A stretch of DNA of 64,000 bases from Dermatemys mawii. Its lineage: Eukaryota; Chordata; Testudines; Dermatemydidae. The translations under genes were made by a program, and so were the position numbers. The notes under the pieces are model-generated. The model did not search any database and had not been told where the DNA came from. It was given only the letters and a program-made list of their open reading frames with translations. Positions 44,797 to 55,703 of the stretch are shown here, piece after piece. The number at the start of each line of letters is the position of its first letter. Within the stretch, counting starts at the first letter, position 1. The stretch covers positions 18,295,241 to 18,359,240 of the forward strand of contig ML677365.1 in the NCBI GenBank assembly GCA_007922305.1, given 5' to 3'.

Positions 44797-46355
44797 TAGA
44801 TGTGGCACTCTGAGTACTTTTCCCAGAGCTAAGGAACAGCTCTGTGGCTATGTCTATACAAGAACATAAGCCTAAAGTTAGTGGGACTTGAGCCAGCTGA
44901 CCTGAATCAGTGAACCGTGGGCTTGAGCATCTACATTCCATTTTTTTACCCCTAGGTTAAGAATTTTCTGGCCCGTGCTTGAAACTAGGGCTCTGGCATC
45001 CACACTGCAGTGCACAGACCCTAGTCAAAGTAAGCATATCCCAAAGTCCCTAGAGCACCCCCTTCCCTGCCTTAGTGTCTAGCCCTAGGAACGTGGTGCA
45101 CTGTGGGAAAACCCTACTGCCCACCCTGTTTCCCAACTGTGGTGGTGCTATTGATGGGACTCAGGTGCCCATAAGAAGCACATGAGTACATAAACTGCAT
45201 CATTAGCTCCTTTGATGACCATCTCAGTAGAATGATGGCAGTTTGAAAATGCTTTATACTGAACTACTGTACCATCTAATCTGAAACTTGGGCTCTCCTG
45301 CTCTAGGCTGAGTTACTTTGGCAGAAAAATACCCATGTGCATCTGGATATTAGTCTCCAGGACAGTCAAACTATTAAAATGAAACTTTGCAATTCTTAAT
45401 TTTTAAAATGGGATGTTCAATAAAGGGGGTTTTGTTTGGTTGTTTGTTTATTTTTGTCTGTTTGCTTTGAAGTTTGACATAAAATGAAGGTACCAGAGGA
45501 AAAATACGAACTCACATCCCAGCCTGGCTGTTGCCGGCTGCCGAGGGGGTCACGTGCATTCCCAGGGCTTGAGGTGCTCACCAACCAGCAGGGATCACTT
45601 ATCTCTGCCCCCACTGCACCCCAGGAGGCAGGGATAAGGGATCCTCGAAAGGCTGCAGGGAAGTTTTGGGGCTGGTTCCCACTCACCAGCTTCACAGTGC
45701 ATACAGCCCAGGTATTCCTGCATGTGCAGGGAGTGTAAGGGGGGCCAGAGAGCAGAGCAGGGACCAAGCACCATCCTGCAGGAATGGGAAGTATCTGAGG
45801 TTCCAGTTCAGCACAGCCAGGGGAGGGATGACTTGCAACATCCCTGTGGCCAGGACCATCTCCCACCTGTCAGCTTTGTTCCCTGCTCTAAATGAGCTCC
45901 ATGCAGCAGTGAGGAGGAGCTAGAATAGGAAGGGGAAGTACACTCAGCCAGGCAATAATTGTACTTCTGGCTGCTGTATTGGCTGCCTGCAGTGCCGCTC
46001 GTTTATCCCAGGAAGTCTGGGATACATCTAGAGGACTTTTGGGTTCTGAATCAAGCCAGGGCCACATGCACACAGGAAAGCAATAGGCTTGAACCCTAGG
46101 TCCCAGCTTAACATGAGCTCAAACCCTCCAGCCGTGGGACCCTAGGTCTGAACCTTAAGTTAGCAAATTTGCAGTGTGGATGCAAGGGGGTTTGGCTCGA
46201 GCTCGCGCTCAGACCCAGGCTTAAATTGCTGTGTTGACATACTCTGTGTAGCTCAAAAGCTTGCCTCTCACCAACGGAACCTGGTCCAGGTAAAAGATAC
46301 TACCTCACCTATCTTGTCCCTCTAATATCCTGCGACCGACATGACTACACCACCA
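44797..46355 (+). mobile_element. Penelope-like element 3' fragment, split by a 1.4-kb DNA element
   Basis: 44797-44846 (GGCACTCTGAGTACTTTTCC, AGCTAAGGAACAGCTCTGTG) and 46241-46355 (CTCTGTGTAGCTCAAAAGC, ACCTCACCTATCTTGTCCC, ATATCCTGCGACCGACATGA) are the two halves of the same repeat as 44044-44690, in opposite orientation. The DNA element 44847-46240 lies between them. Confidence 0.6.
44847..46240. mobile_element. Inverted-repeat DNA transposon (about 1.4 kb) inside the Penelope-like repeat
   Basis: CTCTGTG repeats flank it (44840-44846 and 46242-46248), consistent with a 7- or 8-bp target duplication. The ends GCTATGTCTATACAAG and (reverse complement of right) ATGTCAACACAGC are weakly inverted. 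Subterminal GAACCTTAAGTT/CCTAAAGTTAG and GGGCTTGAGC/GCTCGAGC phrases are shared between the arms. The centre (about 45480-45930) is GC-richer with spurious frames. No transposase recognised. Confidence 0.55.
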
Positions 46356-47049
46356 CTTTTTTTCATGTGTCAGACTCTATGACCCCAATTTCAGTGTTTT
46401 CCCACCTGGAACAGAGAACCGAGTTGGGTGGGGAGGACACTGTAATTTGGTCTAGGGCATGTTTGATAAAACAGACTTCTCAGCCTCTTATTTGAAATTA
46501 GAGTTAAATGCTGTTATTTAATCAACTATATTGGAATTAATTAGCTTTTTAAAGTTTATATAATGTTGAGTTTTTAGAACACCTGTTTTATTGAATAATT
46601 AGTTCATGTATTATTGATTAGATAATGATCTTAGATGATAGGAACAATGAATCTAAACAACTGGTTATAATTCAGTCCAATTAATTGAAGGGCTCCACAT
46701 ATAATGTTGTTCTACCACTGTGCAAATGGCTACAATGTTTCTTTTCTTCTAGGTGCTGCATAAATTTGTCCTGGCAAACCCCACAAAAATGATCACTTTC
46801 ATGCCACCTTCCATCTCCTTAGCCTGTTCACTCGCCAGTGTAGCAGTCTGGCAGGAAGGGGATAGTGTGATTGGCTGGGAAGGGAGAGGGCATATAGTGA
46901 CATGAGGGGAAGTAGGGGGATGAAACACTTGGAAGGATTGAATGGATGTATAATTCTTCACTTCTGCAGTTCTTAGGAGCTTCTAATGGCAGTTGTCTTC
47001 CTCTGCTACTTTGTGAAGAAGTGGAGCTCCTGGCATGTTTGGGAGTCCG
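46356..47049. other. RAD54B intron (exon F to G), middle part
   Basis: AT-rich DNA with no recognised feature. The small antisense frame at 46749-46961 has no domain. Confidence 0.4.
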
Positions 47050-47322
47050 AGGGTTGGTCTACACTACAGACCTGTATCAGTATAACTGTATTGCTCAGGA
47101 GTGTGAAAAATCCATACCCTGCAGTAACGTAGTTATACCGACATAACCCCCCATGTAGACAGTGTGATGGTGGTGGTAGCTACCACTTCTCGTGGAGGTG
47201 GATTAATTCTCTCCAGTCAGTGTGGAGTATCTTCATTAAAGTTCTACAGTGGTTTATTTGATCATTCGTTCCAACTGGTGCAGCTGCACCTATGCAGCAT
47301 TTTAAGTGTAGATATGCTCTGA
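47050..47322. mobile_element. GTCTACAC-type inverted-repeat MITE
   Basis: The left GGGTTGGTCTACACTACAG and right end AAGTGTAGATATGCTCTG are inverted. The interior contains AACGTAGTTATACCGACATA and ACCCCCCATGTAGACAGTG. Duplicated target not resolved. Confidence 0.55.
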
Positions 47323-47379
47323 GATGGTTGTCATTTCCTTTCCTCTCTCTAAGAGCATCTCTTCATTAGCAATGTTAAA

Positions 47380-47580
47380 GCTCTCTCAGTGCTATAAAAA
47401 AAAACCCACCTCCATGAGGGGAATAACTACCTGCACTGGGAGTGCGGCTCACGGCACTGGTGCACTGTCTACACTGGCACTTTACAGTGCTGAAATTTGC
47501 AGCACTCAGGGGTGTGTTTTTTCAAACCCCTAAGCGAGAAAGTTCCAGCGCTGTAAAGTGCCGGTGTAGTTAAGCCCTGA
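47380..47580. mobile_element. Truncated inverted-repeat DNA element
   Basis: The right part (CAGCGCTGTAAAGTGCCGGT, GTAGTTAAGCCCTGAG) is complementary in pattern to internal CACTGGCACTTTACAGTGCTG at about 47474-47494. Only one terminus is clear, so it is a fragment of the same broad class. Confidence 0.45.
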
Positions 47581-47966
47581 GACACTGTTTCAACTCCTGC
47601 CACTGTCAGTCCATTCTACATTTTAGGAGCTGTACAATTCGCGATATGATGCCATTCATTTATCACTTCAGCACAGTTCTATAGAATTCAGTGCAGCTTT
47701 GCTACATAAATCACGAACCTTGCCACATAATTTGAGTCTGTATGATTCATAGTGCATTAGCTATTGCCTAGGTTAAGAGTTTAAAAACTCCTATAGCAAA
47801 CCAAATTCATTGATATTAATTGATTATTAAAACCCTGTGTCAGAAAATGGTATCATGCATACAAACCGTGTTCACTACTGCCTGATTAAGAATCATATAG
47901 CAAAGAATTGTGATGTAACTGAACATGCTTGTGAAGTCATATCTAAACCTCTGTTTGTTATAATAG

Positions 47967-48257
47967 GAGGAAAAGGAGTTGGGAGAGAAAAGAGCAGCAG
48001 AACTCACTCGTCTAACTGGACTGTTTATTCTTAGAAGAACACAAGAGATCATAAACAAATTTCTCCCACCGAAAAAAGAGAACATACTTTTCTGCCGACC
48101 AACAGCGTTGCAGCTTGAACTCTACAGAAAACTGCTTAGTTCTCGAGTCGTTAGATCCTGCCTACAAGGAGTACTAGAAAACAGTCCTCATCTGATATGT
48201 ATAGGAGCTTTGAAAAAAATCTGCAACCATCCCTGTCTTCTGTTTAAAGCCATAAAG
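47967..48257 (+). CDS. RAD54B: RAD54B exon G (residues 410-506)
   Basis: The acceptor ATAATAG ends at 47966. Encodes EEKELGEKRAAELTRLTGLF, the conserved ILRRTQEIINKFLPPKKEN segment (block between helicase lobes), the LYRKLLSSRVVRSCLQG helix and GALKKICNHPCLLFKAIK. The CNHPCLL motif is characteristic of SNF2 proteins. Donor AAG|GTATCT at 48257-48258. Confidence 0.97.
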
Positions 48258-48411
48258 GTATCTACTGTATTTTGCTTCAACACAAATAATTAGACAGTCC
48301 TGCACAATAAAAGTCATTAAAATTAGTTACTGTTAAAAACTGTATCAGTGGAGTTCCACAAATGCTCTCCGAAAATGATGTGCTTTTTAGAGCATTCAAA
48401 AAACCTAAACA
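48258..48411. other. RAD54B intron (exon G to H), start
   Basis: Short AT-rich stretch with no feature. Confidence 0.4.
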
Positions 48412-48805
48412 TTAGAAAGTCAGTTCTGTCAGTTTCATTAGGGTGGTGGTATCAAGTATTTCCAGCATTTCTGTTGTAATTTGATCATCTTCCACCGCTT
48501 TGTTACTTTTCAGCTTTTTGACTGCAGTTTGTACTTCTGACATCTCTTGAACTGATGTTATTGTCAAGTTGATCAGATTCATGTGCTTAATCAAAATCTG
48601 GTACTAGGTGAGGTTGGGTCTATTCAGGAGATATTTTAAATGCTCTGCCCATCTGTTTTTCTGTTCAACCTCAGTTGTAAGCATTTTTCTGTCTTTGCTT
48701 TTTACTGGCCCATGTCCTGTTTTGAAATTTCCACACAGGGTTTTAGTGGAAAACAGCTCTGTGGTTTCCTATCATAGCAGCAGCTTCAGTGTCAACTGCT
48801 AGGTC
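48412..48805 (-). mobile_element. RTE-like LINE reverse transcriptase fragment
   Basis: The minus frame 48412-48594 reads MSEVQTAVKKLKSNKAVEDD followed by QITTEMLE, the N-terminal reverse transcriptase motif of RTE-type LINEs (E-V-x-x-A-I-x-x-L-K-N-N-K-A-P-G-x-D). Upstream on the minus strand (about 48610-48670) a decayed R-W-A-E-H-F-K-N-L-L-N-like block is visible with stops. Short, inactive remnant; clade assignment is tentative. Confidence 0.6.
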
Positions 48806-48814
48806 TTCAGCCTA

Positions 48815-49625
48815 ACTCTCCCTTGCTGCAATTTAAGCCCATTGCTTCTTTTCCTAGCCTCAGAAGTTAAGAACAACAATTTTCCTCCCTCCTCCTTTTA
48901 TGTACTTGAAAACTATTATCATGTCCCCTCTCAGTCTTCTCTTCTCCAGACTGAAGAAAAGCAATTTTTTCAATCTTCCCCCATAGGTCATGTTTTCTAG
49001 CCCTTTAATCATTTTGCTCTTCTCTGGACTTTCTCCAATTTGTCCACATTTTTCCTGAAATGTGGTGCCCAGAACTGGACACAATACTCCAGTTGAAGTT
49101 ATATCAGTGCAGAGTAGAGTGGAAGAATTACTTCTTGTGTTTTGCTTATAACACTCCTGCTATTACATCCCAGAATAATGTTTGCTTTTTTGCAACAGTG
49201 TTACACTGTTGCTTCATATTTAGCTTGTCATCCACTATGACCTCCAGAATCCTTTCCACAATACTCCTTCCTAGGCAGTCATTTCCCATTTTGTATGTGT
49301 GCGGTTGATTGTTTCTTCCTTAGTGGAATACTTTGCATTTGTCCTTATTGAATTTCATCCTATTTACCTCAGACCATTTTTCCAGATCATTTTGAATTTT
49401 AATCCTATCCTCCAAAGCACTTGCAACCCCTCCCAGCTTGGTATCATTCGCAAACTTTATCAGTGTACTTTCTATGCCATTATCTAAATCACTGATGGAA
49501 AATATTGAACAGAACTGGACTCAGGATCAATCCCTGTGGGACGCCACTCAATATCCCCTTCCAGCTTGATTGTGAGCCAATGATAACTATTCTCTGGGAA
49601 CAGATTTCCAACCGGTTATGCACAC
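48815..49625 (-). mobile_element. CR1 LINE fragment (about 0.8 kb)
   Basis: The plus strand shows TCCCCTCTCAGTCTTCTCTT, CTGGACTTTCTCCAATTTGT, AATGTGGTGCCCAGAACTGG, TTTGCATTTGTCCTTATTG and CAATCCCTGTGGGACGCCAC, the reverse complement of the CR1 ORF2 C-terminal region. Frameshifted throughout. Confidence 0.82.
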
Positions 49626-49749
49626 GCTTTACAGTAGCTCTGTCATCAGAGTCCCCTGGGGCAGGGGGAGGGGAAGGAGGGACTGAGATTGAAAGACCGT
49701 ACTCAAAGAGCAGTTATCAATGATTCACTGTCAGAGTGGGAGTATGTGT

Positions 49750-49935
49750 ATAAGGGGTGCGGCAGAGCTCTGTCCAAGGAATGCTGTGGAATCCCTGTCC
49801 TTGTTTTCTAAAAACAGGTTAGACAAACACCTGTCAGGGATGGTGTAGGACATACTTGGTCCTGCCTCAGCACAGAAGGCTGGACTAGCTGAGCTCTGGA
49901 GGTAACTTTCAGCCCTACATTTCTAAGATGCCTTC
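49750..49935 (+). mobile_element. CR1 LINE 3' fragment
   Basis: GGAATGCTGTGGAATCCCTG, AACAGGTTAGACAAACACCT, GTCAGGGATGGTGTAGGA and GCTGGACTAGCTGAGCTCTG are the sense 3' end of CR1. Confidence 0.72.
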
Positions 49936-50011
49936 AGTATTCTTACTAAAATGTCAGCTGCAAAAGGCATAATTAGACTGACATTAAAATTAACATCTGT
50001 AGCATTTAAAG

Positions 50012-50407
50012 CAGCAGGACCCAAACCTTTGAAGGCCGTGCCCCCCTCCTTCTTTCCATGCCACCGCCACCCAGGGGCTGGGAGCGGGGCTGTGGCTCAG
50101 AGGGACAGGAGTAAGAGGGTCAAGGCTGGGGATGGATCTGGGGCTGGGAACTGGGCTGTGGCCAGGGACTGAGGCAGGGAATACAGGCAGGGGTAGAGCT
50201 GCAGTCAGGCTGCGGTAGGGGTCAGGGCTGGGAGCATAGCCAGGCCGAGGCTAGGAGCTGGGGATGTGGCTGGGGGCACAACCAGAGCAGAGATGGGATG
50301 GGAGGGGTTGGGTGGTGGTCCCTCCCTGTCCCCCATGAGAGCTGGCCCAGGCTCTGCCACATCCCCCCAGACATTCCTCTGCACATCCCACAGTTTGGGG
50401 ACCTCTG
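50012..50407. mobile_element. GC-rich hAT element (396 bp)
   Basis: Starts CAGCAGGACCCAAACCTTTG and ends CACAGTTTGGGGACCTCTG. Flanks ATTTAAAG and CTTTGGAG give a diverged 8-bp duplication (5 of 8). The interior is a GGGCTGGGA-type degenerate GC-rich repeat, non-coding. Confidence 0.6.
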
Positions 50408-51212
50408 CTTTGGAGTCTAACTGAGATGAATGGAAGAAATGTAAACCTACTGCAAGCGTACAAGATCTATTGTTTCAGTCTGTCTGTGACACAGAGAGAA
50501 GACTATGTTCATTCAGTAAATTTGCTTCACAACTGTAAATGCTAGAAACTTTTTTTTAAAGTGAAAGCTTGACTTCTGTAGAAATTGGTGGGATGGAGAG
50601 GGAGAGAAAAACACAAGTTGGTTTTATTGTTGTTGTTTTTATTACACTGATATAGCTATTGTTAGACTACAGCTAAGTGATTTTACCATTTTTCCTCTAC
50701 CCCTTCATTCTGGCTCCATTATCCCTTTGATAGATGCTCTTTATCCTCTCAGTTCAGTAACTTAATCTCTAGTTGGAAAGAATAGTTTTCTCAAAAATAA
50801 ATGCCATAGAACTCCGTAATAAGCTGGCATAGAATGAAGCAGGAGCAAACAAAGCATGACTTCAGCTCTATATGTTTCTGCTTGTTATGTAACTACTACT
50901 ATTAAATCAGAGAAGCAGGAGTGAGCAATACTATTTTCTTCTTCATCCTCTATCCAGTTGTAGATGAGAGATTAGGGTATAGAATAAAGGTTAATTTTAT
51001 TATAATAATGGTTTGTAAAAATTGCAGTAGAGCCAATGATGAGAGGTCATCAGCCAGATGACTTGTTTGTTCATTAAAATGTATGTGCTGGTTCTTGATC
51101 CTGTCTTTCTCTTATGCTTTCTGTAATCATAATGAAAATACAGACAAAGCTTTTTTTTTAAGTATCTTTTCAAAAAGTCATGCGGCTACCACAGATTAAT
51201 CTTTTTTCATAG
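50408..51212. other. RAD54B intron (exon G to H), distal part
   Basis: AT-rich intron. No recognised feature up to the acceptor TTTTTTCATAG at 51202-51212. Confidence 0.4.
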
Positions 51213-51388
51213 GAAAAAGAATGTAATCCAACTAGTGATGAATGTGAGGAATCCAATCTTTATGAAGGTTTAAGAGATATTTTCCCACAAGATTATACCT
51301 CCACCACTTTCACTGAAACTGACTCAGGAAAATTGCAAGTCCTGGCAAAGCTGTTGGCAGCGATCTATGAACTCAGCCCTTCTGAAAG
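51213..51388 (+). CDS. RAD54B: RAD54B exon H (residues 507-565)
   Basis: Encodes the variable acidic insert EKECNPTSDECEESN, then GLRDIFPQDYTSTTFTETDS and the conserved SGKLQVLAKLLAAIYEL leading into the second helicase lobe. The SGKLQVL segment is a RAD54-family landmark. The Arg codon is split by the donor AG|GTGAGA at 51388-51389. Confidence 0.95.
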
Positions 51389-52031
51389 GTGAGAGAGAAA
51401 GAAAGGTAGGAGAGACATATTAGCTACTTTTGAATTTAGATGATCCCTTTGATTATCCCACTTGCTGTTTTTCACACAAACATGATGCCAAAATATTTAC
51501 CCTGAGGAATCTGTCGCTTTGCACAGCTACCAAGCATACTTATTCATACATACATGTATTCTACTCTATAACTTTGCCTCTTATTAAAATTATTAACATA
51601 GGAATTACTGCTGGTGGACAGTTGTCCAAGTTTCTGTATTTGTTATTTCTGGACAGATATCTAGTTTGTTTTCTTTTTTCGTGCTGAGTTCTACCAATTA
51701 AGTAGATGTCTCACGTTGAAACTACCATTCTGTGACGTACAGTACTGCCTGTTACTTTCATAGACTCTCCAGCACTTTGTGTCCCCTGGGGCAATCATTG
51801 AATGTGCTCAGTATTTTAAACTGTTCAATAAAATATTTTTAATGACTAGACTGTGAGCTCTCTCCTGTGTAGTCATGTTTATGACTAGCTATCATTCAGG
51901 GTTTTCCTTTTACTCCATTTTAGGAGACGTTAGCTGTCTATAAGTTCCCTTTCAAAAGAATGTCAGAAAGAAGCACTCCCCATGTGTCAGTACAAAGGGA
52001 GCTGTTGTCTCCTCCTACTGTTAATTTACAG
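51389..52031. other. RAD54B intron (exon H to I), proximal part
   Basis: AT-rich, no recognised feature. Ends at the hAT element with its ATTTACAG flank at 52024-52031. Confidence 0.4.
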
Positions 52032-52524
52032 CAGAAGTTTTCAAACTGTGGGGCATGCCCCCCTTGCAGGATACAAGGGAACGTTCAGCCCCATGTAGCC
52101 GGGCTTGGGGAGGAAGTGCCATCTCCACCCACTGTTTTCAATTTTTTTGAGCTGAGCCCCCACTTTGAGTTATAATTTTTGGTTTTGCGCCCCCTCCCCC
52201 AACCCTGACAGGCTGGGTGGTCCACTGAGGTGAGTCAGGGAATGGAGGTGGCTCTCCTTCCCTAAGATCCACCATGTGGGTCTGGCCCAAGCCATCTGGC
52301 CTCACTGCCTGCCCCCCTGTATGTTCTTCTATGCCGCCCTAGTGGGGCATGCTCCATAGTTTGAAAACCTTTAAAAGCTGTTGCTAAATGGAAGGCAGAA
52401 ATCTGGGGGGCATGTATAATATGTAATCTGCCCCCACATGCCCCCGTCTATCTCAGACAGGGGTACACAGTAGACTACATTATTTGGAATGGGGTACGCA
52501 GACTAAAAAGTTTGAAACATCCTG
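52032..52524. mobile_element. hAT element (493 bp)
   Basis: Starts CAGAAGTTTTCAAACTGTGG and the right end reverse-complements to CAGGATGTTTCAAACTTTTT. Target duplication is ATTTACAG (52024-52031) and ATTTGCAG (52525-52532). An internal ATAGTTTGAAAACC near 52356 resembles another terminus, so the element may be composite. Non-coding. Confidence 0.72.
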
Positions 52525-52668
52525 ATTTGCAGCTTGTACTGAAGCATTACTTTGTGACAAGTCTTACTGCTTCAGTTAGACCTCTTCCCCCTTCTTCATT
52601 CAGTATAATCTTCTCCGGAGATTAAAGGGGAAGTTTCCATATCTCTGAAACCAAGTGATTCTGGAGTA

Positions 52669-52788
52669 AGGTGACCAGATAGCGACTGTGAAAAAACGGG
52701 ATGGGGGTGAGGGATAATAGGTGCCTATATAAGTAAAAGCCCCAAAAACCAGGACTGTCCCTGTAAAAATGGGACATCTGGTCATCCT
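52669..52788. mobile_element. Short inverted-repeat MITE (120 bp)
   Basis: The left AGGTGACCAGATAGC and right ACATCTGGTCATCCT are inverted, flanked by AGTA on both sides (52665-52668 and 52789-52792). The interior has GCCTATATAAGTAAAAGCCC. I recognise it as a frequent reptile repeat, but the superfamily is uncertain. Confidence 0.65.
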
Positions 52789-52792
52789 AGTA

Positions 52793-53414
52793 TGGAATGA
52801 TAAGTGTATCAGGTAAAACATTGATGTAGTAGAAGTAAGTGGGAGATCAATAGCTCAAAAGAGCAGGAGACCAAGTTCACAAAAAATATCTGTCATATTT
52901 ACAAAGTCAGTTGCTCTCCTTTTTCCCTCATCCCATTTTATCCAGCTTGGGAGGAGGAATTTTCTTCAGATAAATACCCCCCCATTTAGCCCATCTGTAA
53001 TTCTCCTTTTACTCAGAAATCTCTCAAATTGTGCGGTGATGTTCACAGTAGCTTTTTCTTTAAGTGGAGCCACATACAGGTGCATATAGTTCTTCTTACA
53101 AGACCTAGTTTGTGTAAGTAGAAATTTTATAATCCAATCTCTGTGCTTGGTCCTGTTTGTACATTAACCAAAATCCTGTTGAAAAAATAACTAATAATTT
53201 ATTTGAATGCTTCACAGTAGGTATGATGTGTCTTTATTTGCAATGCCAAATACTTCATCTTTAAAGAGTAGTGAATAAAATCAGGCTGATGTGCAATTTT
53301 TGTCTGAGTTGTGATTTGATTTCTTTAGTTGTCTACAATAAATAAATATAATGCTTCATTAGATTTAGCTACTTATGCACAACATAACAAGTTCTTTGTT
53401 TCTCTGATTGACAG
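52793..53414. other. RAD54B intron (exon H to I), distal part
   Basis: AT-rich. The open frame of exon I extends upstream to an ATG at 53329, but that part is intronic because the acceptor GATTGACAG at 53406-53414 joins in phase with exon H. Confidence 0.5.
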
Positions 53415-53676
53415 AATTGTGTTGGTATCTAATTATACACAAACACTGAATATTTTGCAAGAGATGTGCAAACATTATGGATACTCTTATACAAGACTTG
53501 ATGGACACACTCCTGTCTCCCAGAGACAACAGATTGTGGATAGTTTTAATAATAAATTTCGTTCAGCATTTATCCTTTTGCTGAGTTCGAAGGCTGGCGG
53601 TGTAGGCCTGAACCTTGTTGGAGCATCTCATTTAATTCTGTATGATATTGACTGGAATCCAGCCACAGATATTCAG
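53415..53676 (+). CDS. RAD54B: RAD54B exon I (residues 565-652, motifs IV and V)
   Basis: After completing the split Arg codon it reads IVLVSNYTQTLNILQEMCKH (motif IV), YTRLDGHTPVSQRQQIVDSF (motif IVa) and LLLSSKAGGVGLNLVGASHL (motif V, residues about 619-638), then LILYDIDWNPATDIQ. These form the second RecA-like lobe. Phase 0 donor CAG|GTTTGA at 53676-53677. Confidence 0.97.
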
Positions 53677-55189
53677 GTTTGATACAGTTATGTGTATCAG
53701 GGATGGGATGTGGACCAAATGGGGTTTTAATTGATGAGGCGATAGATTCTAAAATGTCAGACCTTAAACCTCTCACTGGCCCATATTGCTCAGCCTCCAT
53801 CTAGACAAGTGTAATTATGTGGGGAAGGGAAAAAAATAATGTTTGGTGGATTGCTTAAATTAGCTTTGTCTCGATAGCAGAAACACATCTGAAAGATTCC
53901 CATGCAACTTTATCCATCTTGATCAGCTGTTGGGTCTTTTTTTGTATTATGACATTCAGCCAGGAGATGCATGTCTCTAGTTTGAATATTCAGGGTAAAA
54001 TTAAATTAGAACATCTGACTGGGATAAGCAAGGAGCATAAAGTGTAGGGGAGTAAACCTCTGGTCTCCTTGGAGGGTTTTATCATATGGTGCAGTCTTCT
54101 GTTGACTTTGATTTTGTAGTAAAATGGCCATCATCTCTCTCTCTCTCTCTCTCATGTTTCCCAAAAGAAAATGTAATTAAAACTGCTGATCATTCTTTGT
54201 GGTGTGTGCTGGTGAAGAGGGAGCTCAGCTACATCTGAGCTACGGGGAGGGGTCCCAAGTAGCATGAAGAAAGGGACAAAATCAAATGGCAGCAGATATT
54301 ACAAGAAAAAAATTAAGTTACTGCTATTGTTGTAATGATTGCGATAGCTCTGTAGGTATTGTTTTATCTGGCATAAGAGTGCTTGTATACAACTTTTTTT
54401 AAAAAAATTTCAAATGTCTGAAATTTATTAATTTTTTTACAATTTCAATAAATTGCCTCAGATTGTACAGCAATGCTAATTGCCTACCACCTGCGTGGAA
54501 CTTGAGGCTTTGCTTTTGTTCCTGATCTTCATCAGCACCATCATGTGGTCACTTGTCGTATTGCTTGAAACACAGTAGTGAGTAAAATCAGCCGCAAATA
54601 TTACAGCTTGCTAAATATTGAAACGTGTGCTTTGTGCACATATGCTGAATATTTACTTGAAACCCTTCAATAGTAGACAAATATTCATTTAAATGGACAC
54701 TGTTAAGTAATTTTTTAAGATTTAAAGGTTTTGTGCAAAAGTTGATTTTTCCACACCCAACCAAAATGGACAAGTTTTCACTGTTTTTTATAAATATTGA
54801 AACAAGTATTGAGGGTGAGGCACTGAAACTCCTGTGCAGTATTAGAAACTTAAATCCAGTACAATCATGCTAATACCTGAAAACCACAAGTGAAACTAGG
54901 GCTAGCAGAAATGAAATGGACTAATCTAATTTCATGTGGTAATCTAAGGTGAGAGGCAGAGACTAAATGATTAGAAGCAAATTAGATTTTAAAAATATTT
55001 CAGATTTAGTAACCTAAGATTTAATAGTAATACAGATAAAGACAATTTTTGGAAAATTTCATTTTGACGGTGTCCCTTTAAGGAGCTAGCAAGTGCTAAG
55101 AACTTGATTAGAAAAGAATAAACATTTTAGCTAGTGTTCTTTGTGTAATGAAATTTCAGATAACATCTTTACCTTTTTATCTTCTTTAG
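53677..55189. other. RAD54B intron (exon I to J)
   Basis: 1.5 kb, AT-rich. A (CT)n microsatellite lies at about 54134-54153. No mobile element of good quality recognised. Confidence 0.5.
54134..54153. repeat. (CT)n microsatellite
   Basis: About ten perfect CT units within the RAD54B intron. Confidence 0.9.
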
Positions 55190-55256
55190 GCAATGGCCAG
55201 GGTGTGGAGAGATGGTCAGAAACACACTGTGCATATTTACAGACTGCTAACTACAG
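55190..55256 (+). CDS. RAD54B: RAD54B exon J (residues 653-674, motif VI)
   Basis: A 67-bp exon, too short to show as a long open frame. Acceptor TCTTTAG ends at 55189. Encodes AMARVWRDGQKHTVHIYRLL then T-T, with motif VI and its arginine finger (R656 and R659 region). The donor ACA G|GTCAGA splits a Gly codon at 55256. It is required to join exons I and K in frame. From memory, the human protein has Ser where this has Ala before R656. Confidence 0.96.
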
Positions 55257-55502
55257 GTCAGAAATATTATAAATGTAAATGCTACTCTAACATAGGCTGA
55301 AGGGAGACAAATCTTGGCAAGTATGAAAGGAGGGTGGGGCACTTTTGGAAATGGCATAAACATATGTCTTTGCTTTGCTCTGATTATTCTTTTAGTAACT
55401 GAAGGTATTACTCCAACATTCCCAATCATCAAGTAACTGGAATCGATGTTTAGAAATACTGATCTAAAATTAATCTTATGTATCTGATGTTTTTCAATGC
55501 AG

Positions 55503-55703
55503 GCTCAATAGAAGAAAAGATCTATCAGAGACAGATCAGCAAGCAAGGCCTTTCTGGGGCAGTCGTAGACCTTTCCAAGACATCTGAACACATCCGTTTT
55601 TCCACTGAGGAGCTTAAAAGTCTCTTTATACTACATGAAGATTCCAGCTGTGTTACCCATGACCTGCTTGAGTGTAACTGTATGGGAAAGAAAGACCATC
55701 AAA
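55503..55703 (+). CDS. RAD54B: RAD54B exon K (residues 675-741)
   Basis: Completes the Gly codon, then SIEEKIYQRQISKQGLSGAV, VDLSKTSEHIRFSTEELKSL, FILHEDSSCVTHDLLECNC. The EEKIYQRQ segment is the conserved SNF2 C-terminal helix and the TSEHIRFS region is specific to RAD54/RAD54B. The donor CAA A|GTGAGC is at 55703-55704. The open frame continuing to 55816 beyond the donor is intronic. Confidence 0.96.

Noticed and set aside
45417..45923. 149-codon minus frame and overlapping plus frames
   Set aside because: Inside the 1.4-kb DNA element nested in a Penelope-like repeat. No transposase or other domain is recognisable.
53329..53414. Upstream in-frame extension of RAD54B exon I starting with ATG
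   Set aside because: The acceptor at 53413-53414 joins exon H in phase, and family similarity begins at IVLVSNYTQ.
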